Assembly (NCBI GenBank): GCA_001931905.2
Contig: MSJI02000845.1
Span: 1-59,114, forward strand
Direction of reading: 5' to 3'
DNA length: 59,114 nucleotides
Origin: Cladosporium sp. IMV 00045
Taxonomy: Eukaryota > Ascomycota > Dothideomycetes > Cladosporiales > Cladosporiaceae
Every line of letters begins with the position of its first letter. Position 1 is the first letter of the stretch. The translations under genes and the position numbers were made by a program. Shown here in pieces: positions 20,751 through 31,301 of this stretch. The notes below the pieces were generated by a model, which saw nothing but the letters and a program-made list of their open reading frames with translations, was not told where the DNA came from and searched no databases.

Positions 20751-22531
20751 GTTTGTAACAATCTTCCCTTCTGGATTTAGAATTTGGTCAAGATGTCAAA
20801 GCTTACTCTCTTACAAGAATGTCGGTGGTGGCTGCAGTGCTGATACTTAAGTTCAGAAACAGTCTCTGTTCTCGCGCACTACCTTCATCGCTGCGGATCT
20901 ACGACCGGCTCGGCATTCGCTTGAGAAAGAGGAGTGCATGTTGCGGTCAATATGACGCTCCACTAATTCCCCATTCTTACACATGGGGAGCAAATGGGGT
21001 AATGGGTTAATATCCAGGACACGAGCATCGGATCCTGAATCTTGCTTGCCATCACAGCTCTTCCGAGGAAGGCTTTGCATGGATGATGCCACTGCTGACA
21101 GTCGCTGACTATGCTGCAAGGTACCATGGCATCATCTACTAGATGGCGTGGTTAATATGTCTCTGACCAGCCACATGGGATAATTGCCGGCATTTCGCCG
21201 GTATAGTCAATGTAACCATGGATCGAGGCTGTCGGGTGAGCAACTGAATTGGTATGGAGGTCAGCTTCCTACCCACTTGGCCATCGCTGCTGCGTTACGC
21301 TTTTCAATGCGGCTAAGGATTCTCCGGTTAATAGACTGCAATCTGTCGGGCAGACGCGCCGTCAAGCCGTCGACGTCGCACTGCAGATCCAGCAAACTCC
21401 GCCAACTCCGCCCTCGTGTTCTTTGATTGAAGGGTCTAATATCGATTGGCAGCATCTCGCGTGGAAGATGCTGGGCAGAAATCTGACAAAGAATGCGTTC
21501 GATCCCCGCATTTTCACAAAGGTCATGTTGTCGCCATTTCCTTGTGGTGATGAGGTCTGCTAAGCGAGCTGAAAGAAGTCGATCACTGGCTCTTGATAAA
21601 CCTCGAAAACTTCTCGTATTTCGTCTTCATGAAATGGCAACAATGTGTGACGGACGAAGACTTATCATATTTCGTATGGTCCACAGTTTATTCTCACCAG
21701 ACGGGTGATCTTTTCGAATGTGGGCTCCCGATGTACGGCATCGCTCCATTGGATGAACCGCTTCTCTTACATTTTGAAAAAGACGCAAATAATCCGCATC
21801 AAGCAGTCGCCGACAACTCGTTGCGGCAGAACCCGACTCCACGACTTCTTCTCCTCTCATCGCAATAACGAATTTGGGCGATACCGGCGATGTCAAGCGT
21901 TAATGCCATCCGCCGTCTCCAAGACGTCTTTACGCCACGATGATCGACATCGATAAGGAGTTTTGTCGTATGATCGAGGGATATGCATAGCCGAGCATCC
22001 GCGCTCACAGTACCTAAGTATCTTGTGTATTCTCTGTGTAACTTAGCTGACAATATTGTGGTACAGCGTTCCTGATCAGCAATTATAAAAGACTGGTATC
22101 GGCTACATGAGTCCGATTATCAACGCGGAGAAATAGAGGGCAATGATGGCGGGGCAGTTCGCCTTTGAGAGCAAACCGCATCATTGGTGCTCCACGTGGT
22201 ATTTTGTGGATATGTCGGGCTTGGCCGGTCAAGCAACCATTCATGGTGCTGTACAATTGGTATATAACACTTACAGGCAAAATCCTGACCGTGTCTACAT
22301 GGGATACATCAGCGGTGACATCTTGTGACACTGTTTGTTTTAATCGACCTCACAGACTCCAGATCCTCAGGTACGTCGGCCCGTGTTTGCGGACTCATTC
22401 AATCTGTGACATGTGATGGCACGATAGCGAGCTATCAACACATGTCGGAGGTCTATATCAATGCGTCCTTGGCCGTGTACTGACATGCTTTAATCACTCA
22501 TCCGGAAGTCGCCTGGCAATTTCTCTCCAAT
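20751..22531. other. Intergenic, no gene recognised (1.78 kb)
   Basis: The region lies between the divergent starts of the GH3 gene and the acyltransferase. Several frames of 60 to 105 codons occur on both strands. One on the minus strand (21261-21455) reads like protein (DLQCDVDGLTARLPDRLQSI) but has no clear start, partner exon or known family. It may be a gene relic. Confidence 0.5.
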
Positions 22532-24082
22532 ATGGGTTCCATTGACAGGTTTGCTTGGACAGAAGTCCAGCCTGGCCGTTGGGAAAGGGATGTCGATGAG
22601 ATAGAAGAGTTCTACCTCACCCTGGATCGACAGTTCTCTGCCACTGGCCGTCACTTCTTCGCTATCATGGGACACGTTTCCATCTCTATGGACCTACCGC
22701 CAGATCAGCACCTAGATGCCTGTGAACGTGCCCTGGAAAATGCGCTTCGACAAGCCTGGACGGCACTTCGTCTTGATCATCCAACGATAGCCTCTTGGAT
22801 CGAATACAACGGCAAGCAGCCACGCAAAGTGTACGAAGCTGGAGAGACACAAGCCGAGAAGGAGAAAAACCTTGACACCTGGCTTGAAAGCACGTTCCGT
22901 CCCGTATTTACGGACAGAACAGGCCTCGAATGGTGCAACTCTGATCCTCCAGTCCCAAAACTTCCGACACTCTTCGTTCTAAAGACATCCGAGTCCCTCG
23001 TCGATGGTGTAGCAAGGCAGATCGTTCGACGAGACCTAGTCCTACGAGCTCCCCACGACATCATCGACGGCATCGGCACCCTCCTCCTCTTCAACAACCT
23101 CCTGGAGCACGCATCCGCCTTCCTATCTCAAACTGAGCCCTACCAAAAACCCACTCTAGGGAAAGAACACGAGAACCTCTCCCCCTCCTTCCGCATCGCC
23201 GCCAACCTACCGAAAGCCATCTCCCCCTCCCAACTGGCCCGCATAGAAGAAATCACCGCCTCCAACGCCGCTCTGAGCAAAGGCCTCCCCATCCTCTCCA
23301 TGCCCTTCAACACCCCCCACTCCGCTCCGGGCAAACATCAACGCGTGTCAACGACCCTGACCGCGGAGAAAACCGCCTCAATCCTCAACGCCTGCCGCGC
23401 CCTCTCCCTCAGCATAACCCACGCCTACCACACCGCAATCGCCATGGCCGTGCGCGACGTGCAACCCCCTGTCCCCGAATCCGAACTCTCCCCAACCCGA
23501 AAGCGCTACATAAACTACTGCCTAATCAACGAGCGTGCCCACTGCTCTCCACCATACAACACCCCTTCCCACGCCGCGGCAGTCTACCACTCCACATCCG
23601 GCGCGCACCTCGGTCTTGACCTGGACGTCCCCGGCCCCCGCACCCCCTCCTCAGACAAGGAAGACTTCACCCGCCTCGCGCCGCAAGTGAAAGCGTACTA
23701 CTCTTCCCTCCGTAACGACGCTTCCCACCCACCCCTAGTACCGCACTACTTCACCATGGCGACGCCCAAAGACCCCCGTCTGAAAGACTGGACATCGTCG
23801 GAACCACCTCCCATCCCAGAAGCGAATTCTACACCCTCCGTGTCAATTTCCAGCATGGGTCGTGTCGATGAGATTATCGCTGCGCGCCACGGATTGCTGA
23901 GCGTGCAGGACCCTTGGGTCACGGGGGAGGAGTTGGGGAGTGGGTTGGGAGCTTTTCTGGGGACTTTTAGGGGCGAGCTCAGATTGAGTGCGGCGTTTAA
24001 TGAGGCTTATCATGAGATGGAAGAGGTGGAGGGGTTTTTGGTGAGGGTGCAGGAGATAGTGGATTGTGTTTTGGAAGTGTGA
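22532..24082 (+). CDS. HxxxD acyltransferase-like protein (CAT/condensation superfamily)
   Basis: A single exon encodes 516 residues. The fold is inferred from the HxxxD active-site motif HDIID (His175, Asp179) in APHDIIDGIG and from the C-terminal SSMGRVDEII and FRGELRLSAAFNEAYHEME runs seen in fungal trichothecene-acetyltransferase-like and NRPS-condensation-like stand-alone proteins. The order of motifs (N-terminal strand-helix, HxxxD near one third, RGELRLS near the end) matches that superfamily. No carrier or adenylation domain is attached and no polyketide or NRPS gene lies in the window, so the acyl acceptor cannot be guessed. The 3' half of the gene is strongly C-biased at third positions compared with its first 400 bases. 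Confidence 0.78.
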   Translation: MGSIDRFAWTEVQPGRWERDVDEIEEFYLTLDRQFSATGRHFFAIMGHVSISMDLPPDQHLDACERALENALRQAWTALRLDHPTIASWIEYNGKQPRKVYEAGETQAEKEKNLDTWLESTFRPVFTDRTGLEWCNSDPPVPKLPTLFVLKTSESLVDGVARQIVRRDLVLRAPHDIIDGIGTLLLFNNLLEHASAFLSQTEPYQKPTLGKEHENLSPSFRIAANLPKAISPSQLARIEEITASNAALSKGLPILSMPFNTPHSAPGKHQRVSTTLTAEKTASILNACRALSLSITHAYHTAIAMAVRDVQPPVPESELSPTRKRYINYCLINERAHCSPPYNTPSHAAAVYHSTSGAHLGLDLDVPGPRTPSSDKEDFTRLAPQVKAYYSSLRNDASHPPLVPHYFTMATPKDPRLKDWTSSEPPPIPEANSTPSVSISSMGRVDEIIAARHGLLSVQDPWVTGEELGSGLGAFLGTFRGELRLSAAFNEAYHEMEEVEGFLVRVQEIVDCVLEV

Positions 24083-24439
24083 TGGGGTTAAGGCTGGATT
24101 TAGTTGGTAAAAATGTTGAGATTCGAGTAAGGGGATATGATAGCTAAAATATTGGCAGATGTGTTGAAATTGTTTTGTTTCGTTCCCTTTTACTCCTCTT
24201 TTCTCTTTTTAACGTGAAGCGATATCTCCATCGTCTGTCGTCTGAATTCCTCGTCCTCTTTGAACTTCGTTTTTTGTAATCTTCCCGTCATATAGCCAAG
24301 CATGTATCGACTGGTCCCGTTTTTAACGGGAGGCGTTTATCACGCACCTAATAATCACCCTACCACCCACCAACGCCGCGCTCAATCAACCCAGCAATAC
24401 CGTGTTCCTACAACATCACGTCATCAAACCACAGACTCT
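24083..24439. other. Convergent intergenic region, 357 bp
   Basis: 3' ends of the acyltransferase and the methionyl-tRNA synthetase. Pyrimidine-rich from about 24170 to 24220. No gene seen. Confidence 0.55.
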
Positions 24440-26386
24440 CTAGCTAGTCTGAAGCGTCACCTGCTCAGTACCTTTGGTGACCTCCTCAACGGCGTCACCA
24501 GCCTTGGGGTCAGACTGCACACCACCCTTCTCAGCAGCCTCGACAGTCGCCTCGCCCTTCTCTGCGGCCTTTTCAGCAGCCCTCTTGGCCTTCTTGCGCT
24601 CCTTGTCAGCCTTGCGAGCAGCAGCCTTGGCCTCCTTTTCGGCCTTCTGCTTCTGCAACTCGGCGCCACCGAAAAGCTCGCGCCACTCCTTCTCCTTCTC
24701 CGGCTTGATGGTCTTGAACAAGTGAGCTGCCTTGCCGATCTTGTGACCGCCCTGGATGGAGTTGGCCTCCCAGGTGTCGGGGATGATGAGCAGCTCGCTC
24801 TGCAGCTGGGAGAGGATGGCGCGGGTCGTGGCGGGGAGGTAGGGAGCGATGGCGGAGGCGAGGAGGTGCACGTGGTTGACGGCGAGGTGCACGACGGCAT
24901 CGCAGCGCTCGCGCTCGTTGGCGAAGAGGTTGTTGTCCAGCTTGTTCTCCTGGAGGAGGCGGTTGCCGAGCGAAGAGAGCTCGCGGGCGTTGATGAGAGC
25001 TTGCTTGAGGTGGACGCCTTCGAACGAGTCTCTGTACTCCTTGAGTTTGTTGTTGACGTCCGTCTTGTGCTGCTCGAGTCCCTTGTAGAGGTCACTGTTC
25101 TTGTCGAGGGTAGGCGGCGTAGGAACGACGGAGTCGTAGTTGGCCGAGTTGACGTACTTGAGAATGCGGTTGACGAAGTTTCCGAAGTTGGCAACAAGCT
25201 CATTGTTGTTTGCGGCGATGAAGCCATCCCATTCGAATTCGGTGTCGCTGGTCTCCGGTCTTCTGAGGAGAAGGAAGTAACGCCAGACATCAGCGGCAAT
25301 GCCAGTCTCCTTGGCACTGGTGCCGAAAACGCCAACACCACGGCTCTTGCTGAACTTGCCCTTCTCATAGTTCAGGTATTCAGTGGTCGACAGGTGGTTG
25401 CACATGGTCCACTTGTCACCAGTACCAATTTGAGAGCTAGGGAAAACGACAGTATGGAAAGGAACGTTGTCCTTACCCATGAACTGGTAGAGCTTGACCT
25501 GCTCAGGGTTGCGCCACCACTGTTCCCAGTGCTCGGTGTATGTGGCAGTGATTGAGACGTAGCCAATGCAAGCGTCGAACCAGACGTACAGCACCTTGTC
25601 GTCGTATCCGGGCAGGGGGACAGCAGTACCCCACTTCAGATCTCTTGTAATACCACGAGGCTTGAGGCCCTCCTTGATCCATGACTTGGTAATGTTGATG
25701 CCGTTCTCGCTCCATCCGCCCTCTACGCTGCTCTTCTCGGACCACTGTGCGACCGCATCCTGCAGCTTATCCAAGAGGATGAAGACATGCTTCGTCTTTC
25801 TCGCTTCGGGAGTCGCGCCGTCAAGTTTGCATTTCGGGTTCTTCAAGTCCAGAGGTTCGAGAAGGTGACCGCACTTGTCGCACTGGTCTCCTCTAGCATC
25901 GGGGTAGGCGCAAAGTGGGCACTCGCCCTCGACAAAGCGGTCAGCCAAGAAACCCTTGTGGCTTTCGCAGTAAGGCTGGGTCGTTTCCCGCTCCTCGAGG
26001 TATCCGTTCTGGTTGAGCTTGGTGAAGATGTCCTGGGCAATGTCGGTCTGCTGCTGGGTGGGAGTGCGACCGAAGTGGTCGAAATCGATCTCGAACCAGT
26101 CGTAAACTTCCTTGTGCAGCTTGTTGTACTTATCACAGAGCTGTTCAGGAGTGACGCCCTCCTCGATTGCCTTGGTCTCGGTGGCAGTGCCGTACTCGTC
26201 CGTGCCGCACACAAAGAGGGTAGGGTAGCCACGGGCCTTGCAGTAACGCGAGAAGACGTCTGCGGAAAGAACACTGCCAATCACGTTACCCAGATGGGGT
26301 ACATTGTTGACATATGGGAGAGCGGAGGTAATCAGGATGTTGTTTTTGCCCTCTTCGGGGAGGATCTCTTTCTTGAAACCGGCCAT
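24440..26386 (-). CDS. MES1: Cytosolic methionyl-tRNA synthetase
   Basis: A single exon encodes 648 residues. This class I synthetase charges initiator and elongator tRNA-Met. The HIGH-type signature is PHLGN at 30-34, and the KMSKS-type loop is KFSKS at 344-348. A knuckle region between them holds paired cysteines (CESH, CPLC, CDKC, near 140-190), which are expected to bind zinc. VLYVWFDACIGYVS and WTMCNHLSTTEYLNYE are typical. Residues 560 to 648 are a Lys/Glu/Ala-rich, charged helical tail (QKAEKEAKAAARKADKERKK) of the kind used for RNA binding. It lacks an N-terminal GST-like domain and a mitochondrial leader, so it is the cytosolic enzyme. Start at 26386 is well placed and divergent from the SDR gene. 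Confidence 0.94.
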   Translation of the reverse strand: MAGFKKEILPEEGKNNILITSALPYVNNVPHLGNVIGSVLSADVFSRYCKARGYPTLFVCGTDEYGTATETKAIEEGVTPEQLCDKYNKLHKEVYDWFEIDFDHFGRTPTQQQTDIAQDIFTKLNQNGYLEERETTQPYCESHKGFLADRFVEGECPLCAYPDARGDQCDKCGHLLEPLDLKNPKCKLDGATPEARKTKHVFILLDKLQDAVAQWSEKSSVEGGWSENGINITKSWIKEGLKPRGITRDLKWGTAVPLPGYDDKVLYVWFDACIGYVSITATYTEHWEQWWRNPEQVKLYQFMGKDNVPFHTVVFPSSQIGTGDKWTMCNHLSTTEYLNYEKGKFSKSRGVGVFGTSAKETGIAADVWRYFLLLRRPETSDTEFEWDGFIAANNNELVANFGNFVNRILKYVNSANYDSVVPTPPTLDKNSDLYKGLEQHKTDVNNKLKEYRDSFEGVHLKQALINARELSSLGNRLLQENKLDNNLFANERERCDAVVHLAVNHVHLLASAIAPYLPATTRAILSQLQSELLIIPDTWEANSIQGGHKIGKAAHLFKTIKPEKEKEWRELFGGAELQKQKAEKEAKAAARKADKERKKAKRAAEKAAEKGEATVEAAEKGGVQSDPKAGDAVEEVTKGTEQVTLQTS

Positions 26387-27076
26387 GATGATGGGTAGCG
26401 GTGGTGCGCCGCAATTGGCGAGGAGGGAATGCTTGTGCTGTCGGCTGAAGTGTTTTGCGTATGTGGTTCAAGAGCGTATCCTTAGTGAAAGTGGTAGGAT
26501 TCAATGTAGTGAAGGGAGTATTTGGAGTGTGTAGACGTAGTGTCTTCAACTCACAATTTCTTTGGCTGGAGTCATATCGCCAGTCGGCTTCGCGCGACAA
26601 ATGGAGGGGTTCTGTCTTCGTTCCCCACCAAGCTCGAGCCAACCTCCAACGTCACACAAGAAGCGAGGAATTAAAGCCATCAAAAACACATTCTACATGT
26701 GTCCCAAGAACAACATATCACCCATGGGATTGTGTCAGTGACATCAAGACCAATTGCAATGCCATCTTTTGATCGATTCAGAACTATCTCGCTTCCATTT
26801 CCTTGCGAGATAATTCAAATCGCCAATCAATAGCTAGAATGTCGTTTGATCTAGTGCTGACAAGATCAACAAGACAGACATCAGCTCGCATCGACCGATT
26901 ACATGCTTCATAATGGAAGGATCTCAAGATTCAGCCGCAGGAAGGATGCGTTCAGCAGTAGTATGCAATACATAAGAGGCCTCCTCAGCTGACCGTACAC
27001 TCGCAAAGAGACACAGCAAACACTCTTGTAAATTAAATAAATCAGACATCCCATCCCGAATTGACCTCCTTGAAAC
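26387..27076. promoter_or_regulatory. Divergent promoter region MES1 / SDR
   Basis: A 690-bp gap lies between two divergent starts. It has short direct similarities but no named element. An AT-rich stretch (TTGTAAATTAAATAAATCAG) sits at 27026-27045, about 30 bp before the SDR start. Confidence 0.35.
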
Positions 27077-27880
27077 ATGTCCAAAATCGCCCTCATCATC
27101 GGCGGCACCGGCGGCCTCGGCCGCGCGACCGCGTCACTCCTCGCCCAGAAAGACTGCACCGTCATCGTCGCCGGCCGCAACACCAGCAAAGGCGACGAAG
27201 TCGTCGCCGCCATCCGCTCCGGCGGCGGCAACGCCTCTTTCATCCCTGTAGATCTCTCAGACCGCCAGTCGATCCGCGACCTGCACGCCCGAGTCCAGCA
27301 AGAGCACGGCGGCCGTCTCGACATCGCCGTCAACGCTGCCGGCGTCCTCGGACCCATTGCCCGCACGCACGAAGTGCAAGAGAGCGACCTCGATGCCCTC
27401 CTCGCCGTGAACGTCACAGGTTTCTACCTCAGCATGCAAGAGCAGATCAAGCTAATGCTGGCGAGCGGCACGCAACCGGGAGCCGACGGAAAAGACAGTA
27501 GCAAACGCCACATCGTCAACCTAGCCTCCATCTACGGCGTGCAAGGCTGCCCATACGGCTCAGCGTACTCGGCGAGCAAGCACGCGGTGCTGGGCATGAC
27601 GCGGTCCGCAGCGATCGAGTGCGCTCCCAAAGGCGTCTATGTCAACGCCCTCGCACCAGGCATCATTCCCACGGAAATCGTGGGCGAGCTCGGGGCGAAA
27701 GTCGCCGCGCTGGAGGGCGAGGAGCACGCGTGGATGAAGAGTCTCGACTTGCTGTCGTTGTATCCGGCCGGGCGGTTTGGAAAGCCGGAGGACGTGGCGA
27801 TGGCGGTGGCGTTTGTTGTCGAGAACGATTGGATGGTGGGGAGTGTGGTGCAGATGGATGGTGGGTATGGCGTGTTCTGA
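27077..27880 (+). CDS. Short-chain dehydrogenase/reductase
   Basis: A single exon encodes 267 residues, the classical SDR length. The cofactor loop is IGGTGGLG (8-15), the NAAG motif is at 86-89, the catalytic Ser is in LASIYG (about 151) and the catalytic pair is Tyr164/Lys168 in YSASKHA. The C-terminus ends FVVENDWMVGSVVQMDGGYG, as in oxidoreductases of the FabG/3-alpha-hydroxysteroid type. The basic residue in AGRNTSKG just after strand 2 hints at NADP preference. The substrate cannot be told from the sequence. No signal or membrane segment. Confidence 0.9.
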   Translation: MSKIALIIGGTGGLGRATASLLAQKDCTVIVAGRNTSKGDEVVAAIRSGGGNASFIPVDLSDRQSIRDLHARVQQEHGGRLDIAVNAAGVLGPIARTHEVQESDLDALLAVNVTGFYLSMQEQIKLMLASGTQPGADGKDSSKRHIVNLASIYGVQGCPYGSAYSASKHAVLGMTRSAAIECAPKGVYVNALAPGIIPTEIVGELGAKVAALEGEEHAWMKSLDLLSLYPAGRFGKPEDVAMAVAFVVENDWMVGSVVQMDGGYGVF

Positions 27881-28439
27881 GATTTTCTATCTTTCACTTC
27901 GTGCGTTCATTCGATTTGATTGGAATACCAGCACCAACCCGAGGAGTGATTGAAGGATAGAGGCTAGTGTGTGAGGGGGCAATGATCACTAGGTTATAAC
28001 GAGTATGTCTATGACCACTAGTCCGCCTCAGATAAAACACCGGACCCATCCCCGAATGCAGATCCATCGCACCTGTTCAGGCATCTTGTACATGTTCATG
28101 TGCGGCGAGAGAAAATCTCTAAATATTGCCGTGCAACCTTGCACATCTTGCATGTCCGGAAATGTTTAGGTGCGAGTACACTGATTCCAGCCGTATTTCA
28201 GGCGGAGGGACGGCGACCTTCGGGTACACTAAAGGAAGGTGTTCTGTGAGAGATAGAGGCGAGGGACGGTATTCTGAGGACGACGACTCTGGATATCTTC
28301 GGCCGCCGAGCAAATCTTCGAATATACTCTTCCAGAGTGGCTCGACGAAGGTCGACCGCGGAACGCGGGTTCCAAAGAGGTGGTCTATATGGACGGGGCC
28401 GGCCGCCTCGATCCCGAATACCCGCTCTTTGCAGTTCTT
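27881..28439. other. Intergenic or 3' part of the next gene, 559 bp
   Basis: All three minus-strand frames are largely open from 28440 down to about 28200 and several read like protein, so the gene at 28440-29248 may extend into this region by an intron or frameshift I cannot place. From 27881 to about 28120 nothing is seen. Confidence 0.4.
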
Positions 28440-29248
28440 TCAGTTTGTCCTTCTCCCACTGACTGAACTCCTCATTTGTCTCTTGTTGCCCTTCCGCATC
28501 TCAGTCGCGAGCTCGGGGGATGCTGGTGGTGGTGTCTGCTCCGCATTGTCGAGATGTTGCGACGTCCCATTGGCGCCAACAGGGTGAGGCGGAGTCTCAT
28601 TGTCGTCACCAAAGAAGAGAGATGATGTCCCGTTGCCTTCACCAAAGCGTGTCGGCGTCTCATTGCGGTCACCAAAGCGAAGTGGGGTCTGTGTCTGGTT
28701 GTATTGACCACGGCCATTACGATCAGGAGATCCTGTCGACTGTTGCGTCGCGCTGAAGACAGCAATAGCTTTGGCGGTGACAGCAGCGACCTCAATGACA
28801 GTAGCGGCCTAGGTGACAGCAGCGGCCTCGGCGGCAGCGAATGCGGCCTCGGTGGCATAATTCTACAGCAAGTGTCAGTTTCTGGGACTTCCAGAGGGCC
28901 ATCGGTGTAACGTACCATCTCATGTCTCTCGGCAAGGTCTCGCAGTAACCCATTAGGAGCAAAGTGAGCGAGCTTAGGGAACTTCGGGTGCCGGCCATCC
29001 CTGAGGAGTTTGTACGAGCGGAATCGTGCGTTACCAGTAAACAGCTTGCATGGTTTGTTTTTCAAGACTGTCTTGATAGCATCCATTCTATCCTCTAGGG
29101 TGGCGTAGACGGTACGTCTCACGTCCCATGTCTGTCCGACAATTATCATAGCCAGGTCGATATACCGGTTGTAATTCTGGCGGCTCCACGGTGGGCACTC
29201 GTCACGCTTCACCCTCTTCGCTGCTGGCGGGCTGGTGCTGCGTGCCAT
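28440..29248 (-). CDS. Unrecognised protein, uncertain gene model with 10-residue repeats
   Basis: Exon 1 (29248-28916) starts MARSTSPPAAKRVKRDECPP, with a basic, nuclear-signal-like AAKRVKR, and encodes a compact helical region (RYIDLAMIIVGQTWDVRRTV). It ends at a GTACGT donor. The obvious acceptor at 28863 gives a smooth Ala-rich continuation, but an in-frame TAG follows after 17 codons. That TAG is itself usable as an acceptor: an intron of 28809-28915 (107 bp) skips it and gives 233 residues. After it come four to five degenerate 10-residue repeats (RFGDRNETPT, RFGEGNGTSS and so on). The frame then stops at 28440, although other frames stay protein-like further down. It could be a real gene with alternative acceptors or a decaying one. 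Confidence 0.4.
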
Positions 29249-29260
29249 TGTGCTGTCGTG

Positions 29261-29316
29261 TGGTGGTAGTGCTGGTGGTGATGGTGGTGATGATGATGGC
29301 GGCGACGCGATGATGA
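29261..29316. repeat. GGT/GAT trinucleotide-rich stretch
   Basis: An impure run of TGG/TGA triplets (tggtggtagtgctggtggtg followed by repeated atg/gtg). It sits just upstream of the likely start of the gene at 28440-29248, and would read as a His-rich run on the other strand. Confidence 0.6.
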
Positions 29317-29515
29317 CAGTAATGAGATTATGATGAACCGACGTGGACAACAATGAGAAAGGTTGTATGGCAGCGTATGTAAGAAGCTGGAGGTTTTGGG
29401 AGCGGTGTGGTAAGCGGGCGTGTCCGGTGAAGCCTCCATCGTGCCTTCCGATTTTTCACACCTTCTCGCGCGAACGCTCACAAAGAGAGCCCGATCATAG
29501 CAGGATGGCCCCAAC

Positions 29516-31301
29516 TCATCCTGCTCCCTTAGCACCCCACTGACACGTCCGCGCATCGAAGTATTTCGATACAGTCTCACAAGACCCATCCTCCTTCCTC
29601 CTCTTGCAAACCAATCCCAGCTGCGAATTGGGCCCTTCAGGCAAGACGACCTCAATATCGAACACCCGATTGATCTCAGGTGGCAGCATGCCGTCTTCTG
29701 GATTGTCCGCCTTGACATGACATTCGTTAATGCCTTGTTCCTCCATTCTCATGAGTTCCGTAGCGACCTTTGCGGCGATGGTGGCGTCCCAAATACCCTC
29801 CTTGCAGTCTCCATATGAAAGGAAACTGATGGCCTCGAAGCGGACTTTGTGGACGCGACATTTCACGGCGACGAAGTAAAGGGGCGTGATCCAGCCCATG
29901 TCCGCGACGATGGGCGGGACGGCGGGGTTGTGTTCGAAGGGGGTGCCTGCGGCATGGGCGAAGACGATTTCGCCCAGGTTGAAGGAGTTGCGCATGATGG
30001 TTCGGAAGTCGTCGTTGAATGCGTCGTATGCCATCTCGCCGTCCAGGCGCAGGCAGGTCGAGACTGTGATGCGCGCGACGAGGTAGTAGCTGTGCAGGAT
30101 GTTGTAGCCCATTTGCGTGGCTACGTCTTGCTTAGCCCCGGGGGCGCGGGAGACGGAGGCTTCGTAGGCTTTGTGCCATGCTGCAAGACCGTGCTGGATA
30201 CGATATTGTTCTTCGAGCGTTTCCGGGCTGGGCAGCAGTTTCCACGGCTCTGTTGATGCTGTACGCTGTGCCTGATATCGTTCCGCTAATGCAGTGGCAT
30301 CGCTGATGAGATGATCCAGAGATCTTCTTGCATGATTTGTTGATACGAAAAAAATAGGTTGGACTGGATTGCGTTCGGAAAATTTGGCCCTGGGTATTGA
30401 ATGGCTTTGTCCAAAGAGTTTGGCCTGGAGATGGAGCCTGGCAAATTGCTCTGCCAGCCAACCATCGATTGACTGGTCGGCTTTACTTATGCCGGGATTA
30501 TCCAGCTCATGCGTTGCGCGAGACACGGTCTTGAGCTGGGCAAGTAGTTTCAAGCCCATGTGGAAGTGATTTTTGGCCGTCTGATATTGACCGCGGACAA
30601 ACTCCAGAGCCGTGAAAATAATGCATGCGATGAGAGCCACTCTGATAGATGCTTTGCTGTTGTTTGAGAAATGAGGCGTGAGCCCGCCAATCGCAGAGCT
30701 ATACTGACGCAAGCAGAACTGCTCGTGCCTATCAGGACCAAGCGAGCCAGGTAAGCTCTTGGTCGATCCGATCATCGACGAGCTCCTGTGAGCACAGCTC
30801 AAAGCGAGCACGGCGTGTAGGACGGCAGGCTCGGTGGCAGCTGCTTGCAATACCAGCGTGTCCCAAAACCCAGATCCAAAGATACCCGGCAGTTTGGAGG
30901 TACTCTGGCTCAAGAACCAGTCGAAGTAGGCGCGTTCACCAGAATTGTGCAATCCAGGACGATTAGTAATCCGCCGCACTTGAGGAGCTGGGAGAGCGGT
31001 AGAGCTTTGCTCCGGCGGCGACTTTGATTTCGCATACCGCTCCCCATAACTATTACCACCTCCACCCCAGATGCCATACCCATCGCATACACGGCCGGTC
31101 GATATGCAGCGATTACATGCCGGAAAACGCTCGTCGCACTTGACTTTTCTCGCCCTGCTACGATAAGCCAAAATAACCCAAATGGACAAAAGAATCATCA
31201 ATTGCGACTTACTTGCAGGTACGACATCCCGTCTTGACCTTTGACTTGCCTCTGCGCGAAGGATTTGCAGGCGTCGTCAATGCAGTGCTGCATTCGGTCA
31301 T
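29516..31301 (-). CDS. Zn2Cys6 fungal transcription factor
   Basis: Two exons (31301-31213, 31154-29516; 58-bp GT-AG intron) encode 575 residues. The binuclear zinc cluster is complete: Cys26, 29, 36, 43, 46 and 53 (CX2CX6CX6CX2CX6C), with the basic CRTCKARKVKCDERF stretch contacting DNA. The intron interrupts the cluster at Lys30, a common position in this family. The rest is the helical fungal-specific regulatory region (VLQAAATEPAVLHAVLALS, then ALIACIIFTALEFVRGQYQTA), which matches the DUF3468-like group. It should be nuclear. Its targets are unknown; the nearest genes are the unrecognised gene at 28440 and the SDR at 32105. Confidence 0.92.

Noticed and set aside
21261..21455. Minus-strand protein-like frame (DLQCDVDGLTARLPDRLQSI)
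   Set aside because: Short, without a convincing start or partner exon, and not matched to any family I know; at most a relic.
1..24082. Secondary-metabolite cluster made of the C45 enzyme, deacetylases, HxxxD acyltransferase and beta-glucosidase
   Set aside because: No core synthase (NRPS, PKS, terpene) is present, and housekeeping genes NEM1, GCD7 and the acyl-CoA oxidase are interspersed.
24302..25555. 417-codon plus-strand frame opposite methionyl-tRNA synthetase
   Set aside because: Antisense shadow of a conserved gene; Leu/Val-rich with no family features.
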